Below are positions 1-8,037 of a stretch of 64,000 nt of DNA, in pieces (position 1 is the first letter of the stretch; the number at the start of each line of letters is the position of its first letter). The notes under the pieces were generated by a model. The model ran no database searches. It saw only the letters and a list, made by a program, of their open reading frames with translations, and was not told where the DNA came from. A program made the translations under genes and the position numbers. The stretch spans positions 4,087 through 68,086 of the forward strand of contig NZ_JAFREL010000036.1 of assembly GCF_017377655.1 (NCBI RefSeq). Reading direction: 5' to 3'. The DNA is from Candidatus Enterococcus ferrettii (GTDB lineage: Bacteria; Bacillota; Bacilli; Lactobacillales; Enterococcaceae).

Positions 1-4
1 AAAA

Positions 5-559
5 ATGAAAATCTATTTAGAAATATTTATCAGCTTTTTCCAAATTGGTTTATTAAGTATTGGCGGAGGGTATGCAACTTTACCTTTAATTCAAGACAAA
101 ATTGTTCAAGAGCAACAATGGCTCTCTTTACAGGAATTTAGTGACATCGTTACAATCTCGCAAATGACGCCTGGACCATTGGCAGTTAATAGTGCAACAT
201 TTGTTGGATTGCGAGTAGCTGGGCTAATTGGTGCCATTTTGGCGACAGTAGCCTGTGTCATTTCTGGCTGTTTAATCGCTCTTTTTTTAGAACAACTTTT
301 TACCAAAAACAAAGAAAATACCACATTGCAGTTAGTTTTCTCTGGTTTAAAATCGGCCACCGTTGGATTGATTGCAGCAGCAAGTTTATCCATGATTACT
401 TTAGCCTTTAGCGGTACCCTGAACTGGTTTGAAGTAAATCATGTTAATTTTATTGCGGTCGCCTTATTTCTAGTTTTCTTCATTTTACTGAGGAAAAAGA
501 AAATAAGTCCTATTTCTTTACTAATTTTAGCTGGCGTCATTGGTTTCATACTTTACTAA
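5..559 (+). CDS. Chromate transporter family (CHR) short subunit
   Basis: A 184-residue membrane protein with several hydrophobic helices. It carries the CHR-family signature near the N-terminus (GGGYATLP around residues 21-28, then QMTPGPLAVN around 53-62). Short CHR proteins of this length normally work as pairs of adjacent half-size subunits that export chromate or a related oxyanion. The gene begins almost at the window edge, so its partner, if present, lies upstream and unseen. The start is the ATG at position 5, and its ribosome-binding site is outside the window. A near-perfect palindrome follows the stop. Family assignment is firm; the transported ion is not shown by sequence, and many enterococcal CHR proteins are only annotated by homology. 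Confidence 0.85.
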   Translation: MKIYLEIFISFFQIGLLSIGGGYATLPLIQDKIVQEQQWLSLQEFSDIVTISQMTPGPLAVNSATFVGLRVAGLIGAILATVACVISGCLIALFLEQLFTKNKENTTLQLVFSGLKSATVGLIAAASLSMITLAFSGTLNWFEVNHVNFIAVALFLVFFILLRKKKISPISLLILAGVIGFILY

Positions 560-561
560 AA

Positions 562-597
562 ATTTTCTCAGTGTTTCATGTGAAACTCTGAGAAAAT
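562..597. terminator. Palindromic hairpin after the chromate transporter gene
   Basis: A 36-base near-palindrome (arms begin ATTTTCTCAG and end CTGAGAAAAT) starts 3 bases after the stop codon. It lacks a clear T-tract on the + side, so it may act as a weak terminator or mRNA-stabilising stem. Confidence 0.5.
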
Positions 598-670
598 GAG
601 TATCCTTTCCCAAATCACTTTAATAATATGAATAAATCTACTGATTGGTAAATTATTGTCCTATATGTAA

Positions 671-708
671 AAAAGCTTTCTCAAAGATTTTTCTTTGAGA
701 AAGCTTTT
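671..708 (-). terminator. Intrinsic terminator of the ClC gene
   Basis: A perfect 16-bp stem (AAAAGCTTTCTCAAAG at 671-686 with its complement at 693-708) has a 6-base loop. Read leftward it is followed by a run of T. The right arm overlaps the stop codon of the leftward channel gene. Confidence 0.85.
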
Positions 709-2053
709 ATTTACGTCGGCTGCGACGAGAACGTGAAAAATCTGATGAAGAACTTTTCATCGGTTCTTTTGTTTCCTTAGTATCTTGTTTGTCATCAGTA
801 TTCTTATTAAGTATCGGTAAATTAAATCCTGATGTACCTAAAGGAAGCTTTTTAATCAACAGATTACCTAAATATCCAGCTAGCCAGGTCCATAAAAATA
901 GTTGAACCGGAAATAGGAATAAGAAAAGGCAAGCCGTTGCAAATGGACGCTTTAAAATGACCGCACAAGAACTTGCTGTAAAAATCGCTACAAGTAAGCC
1001 GTTTGAAAACGGAAATACTTGAACTAAAGCTAAAGCAGCAGCTATGCTTGAAAAAATCATCGGAAAAATGATTCCTCCGCGCCAATTACACGCTAAACAA
1101 ATCATAGTGATAGCTACTTTACCAAAAGCAATCAATAGTATAATGAATACACTCATGGTTTCTGCTTGCCGAGTGAACGACAAAAGGCTATGTTCTCCTG
1201 AAAATAAGAAATATGGTGATACCAAGCCTAAAATCCCTAAAAGAACCCCAGCAGTAATAGTTAATGGCATTGGCCGTTTAATTCGCTGATTAAAATTCTC
1301 TGCTTGTTTTTGCATCCACAAGAAGAACTTTCCGAAAAAGGCTCCTAAAGCAATGGTCGGAATCACTAATAGAATTCCTTGCCATGACAAATTAGTGCTC
1401 ATTCGTTGGATGGCGAAAACCTGTTCCTGATTTGGAAATAGACTGTAAGTCATCAAGTACCCAATAAAGCCTGTAAACGTAGCAAAAATGAATAATACGT
1501 ATCTTTTTAACTTACTTTCAGTCAAATTTTGCAAATCATCTTTTTCTAAGGCACTACCGACACCAAACAACGGTGCAGTAAATATAACTCCTAATACCGT
1601 TCCTGAAGCAAATTCCAGCAAATCTTTTCTTTGCGGCAAACTTACTTTAAAATGATCACAAAAAAAAGTAATCACGCCGCCAACGATGATCATTAACGAG
1701 GCTTCAGGACTAACACTTGCACCAAACAGTAAAACAAGCATGGCACCTAAAATATTGAACAGCAACTGTCCATTTTTATATTCTAGTCTTCCTGTTTCCT
1801 GAGATTCAACAAGTGTTTCTGGAAGCATTTTAGGGTATTTTCCAACGTGCTCAATAAAAAAGCCAATGACAATCCCACCCAATGAACAAATCAGTAAGGG
1901 ATAAATAAACGGATCTCCTAATGCACGTGGAATAATTTGCCATAGTAATTGATTTCCTAATTCCACCATTCCCATAAATAATGCAGCGATGACTCCTACA
2001 ATCAGCCCTAGCCCGCCACTATAGACGAATGAGATTCCTGTAAACTTATTCAT
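707..2053 (-). CDS. ClC-family chloride channel/transporter protein
   Basis: A 448-residue polytopic membrane protein with about ten hydrophobic segments. Two ClC-type selectivity motifs can be recognised in divergent form: SVSPEAS around residue 114-120 (the usual GREGP position) and GGIIFP around residue 326-331 (the GxFxP position). ClC proteins move chloride or fluoride, as channels or proton antiporters. The last 20 or so residues are rich in Ser, Arg and Lys and should be cytoplasmic; this tail is unusual. The start is supported by AAAGGT about 8 bases upstream. No CBS domains are present. The gene sits just downstream of repA in the same orientation, separated by a small dyad. The ion specificity cannot be read from the sequence. 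Confidence 0.8.
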   Translation of the reverse strand: MNKFTGISFVYSGGLGLIVGVIAALFMGMVELGNQLLWQIIPRALGDPFIYPLLICSLGGIVIGFFIEHVGKYPKMLPETLVESQETGRLEYKNGQLLFNILGAMLVLLFGASVSPEASLMIIVGGVITFFCDHFKVSLPQRKDLLEFASGTVLGVIFTAPLFGVGSALEKDDLQNLTESKLKRYVLFIFATFTGFIGYLMTYSLFPNQEQVFAIQRMSTNLSWQGILLVIPTIALGAFFGKFFLWMQKQAENFNQRIKRPMPLTITAGVLLGILGLVSPYFLFSGEHSLLSFTRQAETMSVFIILLIAFGKVAITMICLACNWRGGIIFPMIFSSIAAALALVQVFPFSNGLLVAIFTASSCAVILKRPFATACLFLFLFPVQLFLWTWLAGYLGNLLIKKLPLGTSGFNLPILNKNTDDKQDTKETKEPMKSSSSDFSRSRRSRRK

Positions 2054-2075
2054 ATAACAGACCTTTCTGAATAGA

Positions 2076-2096
2076 CTCTGCTACATTATAGCAGAG
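2076..2096. terminator. Short dyad between repA and the ClC gene
   Basis: An 8-bp stem (CTCTGCTA/TAGCAGAG) with a 5-base loop lies between the repA stop and the channel start. There is no strong T-tract, so it is either a weak repA terminator or an operator-like dyad. Confidence 0.35.
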
Positions 2097-2106
2097 CTTG
2101 GGCTTC

Positions 2107-3177
2107 TTAAGTGCCATAAATAGGTTTTTTTATGGTATTTTGCCTATTTTTATTAAATTTTTCTTTACTAAACACGTGTTTCACGCCTGAAAGCGTTGTT
2201 TCCAATTCTGGTGTTAGTTCATAATGATCCAATAAGTACTGCCGAGTTTTTTCTGTGAAATAGCCGCGCATAAAAGCAAAGAAAAAAGCTTCGATATTTT
2301 TAACTTTGTTAAATCGATAGATTTGTTCCAAAGCTTTTGCTACTGCATCTGCCAATCCATTTTTGTAGTACTCATTTTCTTCAAAGGTTAGTACTTTTGC
2401 CTCAGCTGGTAGTCCCGCCTTTAAAAATTGTTGGTTACTGACATACTTAGCTTTAAAAATAGTGTCCACAAACCATTTTGCTTTTTCATACTGTCCATCA
2501 CAAAACGGTAGAAAACGCTGAAAAACTAAATTTGGAATCAATTGTGCATAACGTGCCTGTAAACCGGCAATCAATGCAGACTCTTTGTCCACCTGTGGAT
2601 AACTATTGCTGGCAGGCTCCATGTGTGTTGCATTTGTATTATTTGTTGTTTTTATTACTTGCTGTTTTTCTGTACTTGTCAGTAAATTTTGCGCGCTCGG
2701 AGCCGCAAAATTTGCATCTCGTTCAATTTCCCGGTTTTCCCCGGTAGTGGGTTCGATCATTAGCTTACTCGTCGTATAATTTTTGAAAGCCAACTTCACT
2801 ACGGATCCTTCAGCCGGAGCCTCTGGGTTTGCTACATAAATTCGGTAGTTTTTCAAGCCATGACGAAGCACCTTGATCAAATCCAGCTCTGCCAAGCGAT
2901 TTCTCAAGGTTGTGATTTTGCGTTCAGATACTCTTAATAAGTCAGCTGCTTCATCATTAGAAAAATAAATGTAAGGCAGTTGATTATCATCCAGCCAACT
3001 GCTATCCTGCCGACTGTTGTGGATACTGCAGGTCATACGCATGGTGTACAAAGCGTGCAGCATCATTGCTTCAATAGATAACTCTTGATATTTTGGATTA
3101 TTGATTAAGTTTAGATCAATGGGCAGATAGTTCCCATTGGGTAAATTGGTTGCTGTCATTGCGTTAAAGGTAGACAT
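2107..3177 (-). CDS. repA: RepA_N-family plasmid replication initiator
   Basis: A 356-residue protein. Its first ~130 residues fit the RepA_N initiator domain: a Y-x-P/L-N-x-KYQELS-like opening, a long AKxLYxLLxxR-like helix, a YIYFSNDEAADLLRVSERKI helix-turn-helix segment, and LGLIKxxRxGL-type residues. The C-terminal third is less conserved, as usual in this family. RepA_N proteins drive theta replication of large plasmids in enterococci, staphylococci and relatives, and the origin often lies inside the rep gene. A perfect DnaA-box match (2594-2602) lies in the middle of this gene. The start is supported by AAGGAG 9 bases upstream. That Shine-Dalgarno sequence can fold into a hairpin with the leader, and a candidate antisense RNA crosses the leader. 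Confidence 0.88.
   Translation of the reverse strand: MSTFNAMTATNLPNGNYLPIDLNLINNPKYQELSIEAMMLHALYTMRMTCSIHNSRQDSSWLDDNQLPYIYFSNDEAADLLRVSERKITTLRNRLAELDLIKVLRHGLKNYRIYVANPEAPAEGSVVKLAFKNYTTSKLMIEPTTGENREIERDANFAAPSAQNLLTSTEKQQVIKTTNNTNATHMEPASNSYPQVDKESALIAGLQARYAQLIPNLVFQRFLPFCDGQYEKAKWFVDTIFKAKYVSNQQFLKAGLPAEAKVLTFEENEYYKNGLADAVAKALEQIYRFNKVKNIEAFFFAFMRGYFTEKTRQYLLDHYELTPELETTLSGVKHVFSKEKFNKNRQNTIKKPIYGT
2594..2602 (-). other. DnaA-box match inside repA
   Basis: The 9-mer is a perfect match to TTATCCACA on the - strand, placed in the central part of repA where RepA_N plasmids often have their origin. A single box is weak evidence, but a cluster of related boxes also lies at 3527-3689. Confidence 0.4.
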
Positions 3178-3186
3178 GCCAATCGC

Positions 3187-3220
3187 TCCTTAAATTTTTA
3201 TCGAAAAAAATTCTTAAGGA
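3187..3220 (-). promoter_or_regulatory. Hairpin sequestering the repA ribosome-binding site
   Basis: TCCTTAA at 3187-3193 pairs perfectly with TTAAGGA at 3214-3220, and an inner A/T stem extends it. In the repA mRNA this puts the Shine-Dalgarno AAGGAG into a stem, so translation would need the structure opened. A second long-range pairing (TGTCACA 3230-3236 with TGTGACA 3328-3334) links the leader to the antisense-covered region. Both pairings are visible in the sequence; the control role is inferred from related antisense-controlled rep leaders. Confidence 0.6.
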
Positions 3221-3246
3221 TTTGAGAGCTGTCACACTATAAATGA

Positions 3247-3275
3247 TTGAGAAAAGAGTGAATTTATAGTATAAT
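3247..3275 (+). promoter_or_regulatory. Sigma-70 promoter for the RNA antisense to the repA leader
   Basis: A -35 of TTGAGA (3247-3252) and a -10 of TATAAT (3270-3275) are 17 bases apart. The promoter points away from repA into its leader region, and no protein gene follows on this strand. Confidence 0.75.
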
Positions 3276-3281
3276 AAATAG

Positions 3282-3403
3282 AGGTTAGTTAAACGCCAAT
3301 TTTTCTAACCGGTTGCTTAAATTTATATGTGACATGCTAATTCGCCAAAATTAGCTCAAACCTTGGGAGTTTAAAGATCGCCAAATCTTTAGACTCTTTT
3401 TTT
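3282..3403 (+). ncRNA. Candidate antisense (counter-transcript) RNA controlling repA
   Basis: About 120 nt from the predicted start of the + strand promoter to a T7 tract. It folds as three successive hairpins, each with the same six-base loop CGCCAA (3294-3299, 3343-3348, 3379-3384). The second has a perfect 7-bp stem. The third has an 11-12-bp stem followed by seven T and would be the intrinsic terminator. It is fully complementary to the repA mRNA leader, whose matching loops would read UUGGCG, a YUNR U-turn motif known from antisense-controlled plasmid rep systems such as ColIb-P9. The spacer between the repA Shine-Dalgarno and ATG also reads UUGGC. Role inferred: copy-number control. Confidence 0.72.
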
Positions 3404-3511
3404 CGCCGTGCTTTACATGTATTAGAATAATGGATATAAAGCGCGTTGTAAAGCGATTTGTTGCCATCTTTTTTTGAGGTTAACTTTTATAAATGTTATG
3501 AAGTGTATTAT

Positions 3512-3812
3512 AGTTTACCGCAATTTGGTGGATAACTTTATTTGAGTTAACTTCAAATAAAGTTAAAATCTTTAAAAAGGTAAACTTAAATCAAAGAAGC
3601 ATTAAGAACAGACGTTTGAAAAGTGTGGATAAACTCTTTGAGAATAGTCGCTTTTTCTAAAAGATATCCACAGCTTTGGATTGTCCACAACTCCAAAAAA
3701 GTAAACCGTAATCGCAAATGCTCCTTTAAAAAAAGTAAACTTTAATCATAGTTGCTCAAAAAAAAAAGTAAACCACAATTCATCTTTTAAAGATAATTGG
3801 AGTTTACTTTTT
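3512..3812. repeat. Downstream group of partition-site repeats
   Basis: Six copies of the GTAAAC/GTTTAC core, in both orientations, lie between repA and the parB-like gene. They have the same AARGTWWACYTT context as the large field on the other side of parA. The par operon is therefore bracketed by the repeats. The last copy abuts the end of the small par gene. Confidence 0.75.
3527..3689. other. Cluster of DnaA-box-like sites between repA and the par genes
   Basis: A perfect TTATCCACA (as TGTGGATAA, 3624-3632) and three one-mismatch copies (3527-3535, 3664-3672, 3681-3689) lie in AT-rich DNA. This could be part of the replication origin or a DnaA-dependent control region. The sites are visible; their role is not proved. 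Confidence 0.5.
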
Positions 3813-4373
3813 TCAGTTGTTTTTCTCATCATTTTCTAATTCAGCGAATAATTTCTGATATTTAGGCTTCTCTTTGTACTCTTCCATCGCTGTTTCTTCC
3901 ACATGATTCAAGAAATCTCGGTCATCCTTGGACAATTCTTTCTCAATGTAGTATTCATACAGCCAGTCAAACATCTTATCCGGTGTATACCCGTCAAACT
4001 TAGCATTGATCAGGTTTTGAATCCGAATTTTTGTGCGTGCCGAAATCTTTTGCATCTCCAAAGCCTTAAGCCGCGGATCGTAGTATTGCCGTTTACGTCC
4101 CCGCTTTCCAACGTCCTCATCAGCAGAGACTGCAGGTGTCGGGGCAGATGGACGTGATTGCGGTTCAACAAAATGACTGCGATCAATCGTGTTTTCCGGT
4201 TTGCTGGTGGTCTTCTTAATTGGTGCATTAGCTAGCAGATCCTTGGAACTAGGCTTTGGTTTAGTGGCTGTCTTTTCGGTTTGCTCTTGATTGGAGTATT
4301 CGGACATTTTCTCAATGCCCTTATTCTTCTTGTTCGCCGTCAAAAGCGAGTCTAGCTTCATCTTTTTCGCCAT
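3813..4373 (-). CDS. Putative ParB-like centromere-binding partner of ParA
   Basis: A 186-residue protein that I do not recognise by motif. The N-terminal half (about residues 1-95) is low-complexity and rich in Lys, Pro, Ser and Thr, so probably disordered. A basic patch (GKRGRKRQYYDPR, near residue 90-100) leads into a helical C-terminal part (residues 105-186). It lies 12 bases downstream of parA with its own GGGGAG site, the usual position of the small DNA-binding partner in type Ib partition operons. Such partners bind centromere repeats and stimulate the ParA ATPase. The function is inferred from position, basic character and the repeats on both sides of the operon. Confidence 0.6.
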   Translation of the reverse strand: MAKKMKLDSLLTANKKNKGIEKMSEYSNQEQTEKTATKPKPSSKDLLANAPIKKTTSKPENTIDRSHFVEPQSRPSAPTPAVSADEDVGKRGRKRQYYDPRLKALEMQKISARTKIRIQNLINAKFDGYTPDKMFDWLYEYYIEKELSKDDRDFLNHVEETAMEEYKEKPKYQKLFAELENDEKNN

Positions 4374-4385
4374 TTAACGTCTCCC

Positions 4386-5234
4386 CTATTCACCCGATAA
4401 TAAGTAACGATGCTCATCAATTTCATCTAAAATATGCACAAACACCTCATGCGCCCGGTTATCCCATTGCTCTACCTTGCCATTTTTATTGATATCATAG
4501 GTAATCCCAGAGCCGTCATAGCGTTTCAAGCGGCTTTGGTTCAAGACAACGGTGTTCAATAAGTGACCGCCATAGATGCCCTTTGCTGTTTCATAGATCT
4601 CTTGATCGACCGAATCTCTTTTTTGCATCATAAATGGAATGATTCCGACTACTTCCAGCTCCGTTTGATACTGTTCAACGAAAAAATTCATGTAGTCGAT
4701 GTAGTTCTGCGCCCCTTTAAGTGATTTCACCTGGGTCTGCAGAATGACAATAACGTATTCTGCCACATACATCGCAGCGTTTGAATACGTACTGATCGTC
4801 GGCGGTACGTCAATGTAAATTACGTCATAGACCGACTTCAATGAAGAAATAAGCTTGTCCATGTATTGAAACTGCGACAACTTATCATTAGGAAACATCG
4901 AGATCATGTAATCCGGAAAGTCAGAGAACGAAATATTGGCTGGGATCAAGTCCAAATTCGGCATAATATTATAGATAGAATTAGAAATGTCCCCTGTCCG
5001 GACCGCTTCCCAAATCGTTGAATCAAATTCATCCGGCAGCTCGCTGTTGCCAAAGTTCTCTGCAGTCAATGACAATACGTCACTGGTGTTTCCTTGAGGG
5101 TCCAAGTCAATAACCAAGGTCTTCCGGTTCTTTCTGAAGGCACTCTCAAAGGACAACATTTGTACGGTGGTTGATTTACCCACACCACCTTTAAAGTTTC
5201 CGACAACATATGTCTGAGCTTTCTGTTCTGCCAT
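4386..5234 (-). CDS. parA: ParA-family partition ATPase
   Basis: A 282-residue deviant-Walker ATPase. Visible motifs are KGGVGKST (residues 15-22), the A-prime segment LVIDLDPQGNTS and the Walker B-like VIYIDVPPT. ParA proteins form ATP-dependent dimers on the nucleoid and move plasmid copies together with a centromere-binding partner. There is no N-terminal helix-turn-helix, so this is a small ParA that leaves operon repression to its partner. The start follows AGGGGAG by 11 bases. It is the first gene of a two-gene operon. The DNA upstream is packed with palindromic repeats, which probably serve both as centromere and as operator. Confidence 0.92.
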   Translation of the reverse strand: MAEQKAQTYVVGNFKGGVGKSTTVQMLSFESAFRKNRKTLVIDLDPQGNTSDVLSLTAENFGNSELPDEFDSTIWEAVRTGDISNSIYNIMPNLDLIPANISFSDFPDYMISMFPNDKLSQFQYMDKLISSLKSVYDVIYIDVPPTISTYSNAAMYVAEYVIVILQTQVKSLKGAQNYIDYMNFFVEQYQTELEVVGIIPFMMQKRDSVDQEIYETAKGIYGGHLLNTVVLNQSRLKRYDGSGITYDINKNGKVEQWDNRAHEVFVHILDEIDEHRYLLSGE

Positions 5235-5269
5235 ATACTACTACTCCCCTATCCTGTGTAAGACTCTTT

Positions 5270-6850
5270 TAAAGTTTACTATAATTCCCAGCAAAATACA
5301 ATAAGGTTTACTATTAACGAGGAAAACAAGAGGTAAACTGCAATTATTTAAGGTTTACCGTGAATAACAACTTGAGAGACAAATGGCTTTTATTGCGGTA
5401 AACTATAATTATATGAATAAGGTTTACTCTATTTACTCATTTAAAGTTTACTTTATTAAGAAATAAGGTATACTATTTTCTAATTAAGGTAAATTTCTTG
5501 TGAACAGAAATACTGTAAACATAGCGATACTGACAGCAAAAAGTAAACTTCTAGATAATTGGAGTTTACTCTAAAAATTTTAGAAGTATACTTTATAGTG
5601 TAAATCGACTAGATTCGCTGAGAGATAAGCAGCTAAGGTAAACTTTAATTAGTTTAATTAAGGTATACTTTCTATCTTCAAAAATACTAATATAACAGTC
5701 ATCTGAAATAGAAAAAGTAAACCTTTATAGAACATTTAAGGTAAACGGGATATTTCAAAGGTAAACTCTAAATACTAATCTGACTTGGCTGCTATTGTAG
5801 GAAGAGAGTTTAAAGTTTACCTTTACCAGTATAATTAGCATAATAATTGAAGTAAACTTCAAAAATCAAAGGTTTATCCTAACTCCACAGAAGAAAAGGT
5901 GCAGTATAGAGAGCTTTCGATGGGTATCTTTAAAGGTAAACCCTTGATCATTTAGATAAAAAGTAAACCTTCAGAAGAATCTTTCAAGGTTTACTTTAAT
6001 CAAGAATGTTGATATATCAAAATTTATTAACGGTTTACTGTATAATAATTTATATAAAAGGTATACTTTAATTGTTTAAGGTAAACTTTGTAGTATAAGA
6101 TTAAGTATCAGCTGGGACCAGTTAAGGTAAACTCCTAAATATATGGGACAAAAAGTAAACCTTTAACAACACAAAAAAAGTTTACTTCAAATTGAAATAT
6201 TGATCTGTAGGTATTTATTTAGAGTATACTGTATAAGTATTTATATAAAAAGTAAACTTTAATCACTTGAAGTTTACCGTTTGACACAGACCCGTAAGTA
6301 CAAATCTGTGAAAGGAAACCATAATTCATTTCATAAAAAGTAAACCGTTAGTAGACAGTTCCAAGGTTTACTTCATAATGGCATTATTAAAAGGTAAACT
6401 GTATATCAATAAAGTAAACCGCATTTGTCATTGTTGAATCATGTAGAGGGTGTGTATTAAAGGTGAACCTCAATAATTAACCATTAAAGTAAACTTTTGC
6501 ATCCAGGTTTTATTTAACAGCGATTATTTAAGGTAAACTCAAAATAAGTGAATCACTAAAAGTTTACTTTATATAAAAAGGTTTACCTTAATTACCCAAT
6601 AAACAGGGCCATCTCAACAATTCTCTTCCTATAATGGTAACCTTTAAATCATAAAGTAAACCTTTAATCCGTCCTGTAACAAAAGGTAAACCTCAAATGA
6701 AAAAGGTTTACTTTAATGTATATTCTGAAAAACATTGCTATAACAGCAATAATTCTATAAATACATAAAAGTTAACCGCAAAAAATCCTATCAGAGTCAG
6801 ACTCCAATAGGATTAAAGTAAACTTTATTTAGTTAAGGTAAACTTTTAAA
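5270..6850. repeat. Partition-site field of about 44 AARGTWWACYTT copies
   Basis: A 1.6 kb AT-rich stretch without genes. I count 39 exact GTAAAC or GTTTAC cores plus five GTATAC cores, in both orientations at irregular spacing of roughly 15-90 bases. There are also several one-mismatch copies. Most are embedded in AARG...CYTT. The GTATAC form, AAGTATACTT, is a perfect palindrome, so the unit is a dyad of two RGT half-sites with a variable centre, as expected for a dimeric DNA-binding protein. The field starts upstream of parA and runs into the 3' end of the dehydrogenase gene. Interpreted as the plasmid centromere and par operator. Confidence 0.8.
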
Positions 6851-7913
6851 GGGATTCGACCACCTGAATCGCTTGATAAACCTGCTCTGAAGTAATTGTC
6901 GGGTCAATCATTCTAAAGGTTTCTTCTTCACAGGCGGCATGGTCGGTACAAGGCTTCAACGCCTCTGCATCTGTTTGAGTTACATTCAGTTCAGCCAGCT
7001 TTAATGGTAAACCAGTTGCTTGATAGAAGTCCTTCAGCCTTATGATTTCGTCAATCTCATTGGTATGAGCCAATTGAACCAAGATACCATAAGCTACTTT
7101 GTTGCCGTGCAGCTGACTGTGAGTGGATTCCAAATAAGAAAGGCCATCATGGATTGCGTGGGCGCCAGCTGAACGTCCGTAGGTAGCGGCAAAGCCGCCA
7201 GTTTCTCCCGCCAAACCGACAATCGTATCAGTTACTCGTTCAAAGGCTGGCGTGATTTGTTTGCTTTCTAAGTCTTTAATGCCTTGGATGGAATCCTCCA
7301 ATAGAATATCTAAAATCACCTTCGCACTGGCTATTCCCAAACGAATGTAAGCGGTCTTATCGTCTGGTGACAGCTGTTCGGTGATGCCCTTGATTTCATA
7401 CCATTTAGCGACGGTATCACCAATTCCGGCGACGAAGTAATCCTTTGGTGTAGCCAATAGGAAGTCATAGTCGATTAAGGTTAAATAGGGTGCGCGAGTC
7501 ATGAAGCCCATCTCTCGGAAAGTGCGATCCGGGTGATACACCGCAACAATGGGAGTAAACGGTGCACAGTTTGAGATTAGGGTAGGGACCATGATAGCAT
7601 CGATGTTCATTTCATCAGCCACTAGTTTCCCAGTATCTAAGACTCGTCCGCCACCGATAGCGACGATCACATCAGCTTCACCGATTTCTTCAGCGATTCG
7701 GTGAGCATCTTCGCGGCTGGCACTGCCATTATAGCGAAACACCGGGTATTCTAGTTCTTTTTTATAGTAATCTGAAAAGATTTGGTAAGAAATAGTTCCA
7801 GTAACGACGGCTACTTTTTTGAATGGTGCTAAGTATTGAGGTAATTCGTGTAAAATATTCTTTCCAGTGGCGTAACGATTGGCGCCAGGACGTACTTCGG
7901 TTGCTAGGTTCAT
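6846..7913 (-). CDS. Iron-containing alcohol dehydrogenase family oxidoreductase (GldA/HcxA-like)
   Basis: A 355-residue protein of the glycerol-dehydrogenase-like branch of iron-containing alcohol dehydrogenases. It shows the NAD-binding GGGR (AIGGGRVLDTGK around residues 86-97) and the metal ligands Asp and two His (GIGDTVAKW; GAHAIHDGL; STHSQLHGNKV). Members reduce or oxidise polyols or 2-oxo acids. HcxA-type enzymes act on hydroxycarboxylates. It is divergent from a methionine-responsive operon ending in an amidase, so a role near 2-oxo acid metabolism is possible but unproved. Its stop lies within the partition repeat field. The start is supported by AAGGAG about 12 bases upstream. Confidence 0.75.
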   Translation of the reverse strand: MNLATEVRPGANRYATGKNILHELPQYLAPFKKVAVVTGTISYQIFSDYYKKELEYPVFRYNGSASREDAHRIAEEIGEADVIVAIGGGRVLDTGKLVADEMNIDAIMVPTLISNCAPFTPIVAVYHPDRTFREMGFMTRAPYLTLIDYDFLLATPKDYFVAGIGDTVAKWYEIKGITEQLSPDDKTAYIRLGIASAKVILDILLEDSIQGIKDLESKQITPAFERVTDTIVGLAGETGGFAATYGRSAGAHAIHDGLSYLESTHSQLHGNKVAYGILVQLAHTNEIDEIIRLKDFYQATGLPLKLAELNVTQTDAEALKPCTDHAACEEETFRMIDPTITSEQVYQAIQVVESL

Positions 7914-8002
7914 TAAAGCTTCAGCTCCTTGGTTTTTGAATTGAAACCAGTCTAAGCTTTTCTATTATTAAAGTCAACTGTGATTTCGATGAAATAAAAA
8001 AG

Positions 8003-8031
8003 TTGACAAATGAAAAATAGATGAGTAATAT
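8003..8031 (+). promoter_or_regulatory. Sigma-70 promoter of the met transport operon
   Basis: TTGACA (8003-8008) and TAATAT (8026-8031) with a 17-base spacer immediately precede the T-box leader. The predicted start is near 8038. Confidence 0.8.
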
Positions 8032-8037
8032 ACGTAA

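Noticed and set aside
2478..2747. 89-codon + strand frame inside repA
   Set aside because: Antisense to the RepA_N gene and not supported by any start signal.
5270..6850. Possible CRISPR array in the repeat-rich stretch
   Set aside because: Repeats are only about 12 bases, occur in both orientations, vary in sequence and have irregular spacing; no cas genes are near.
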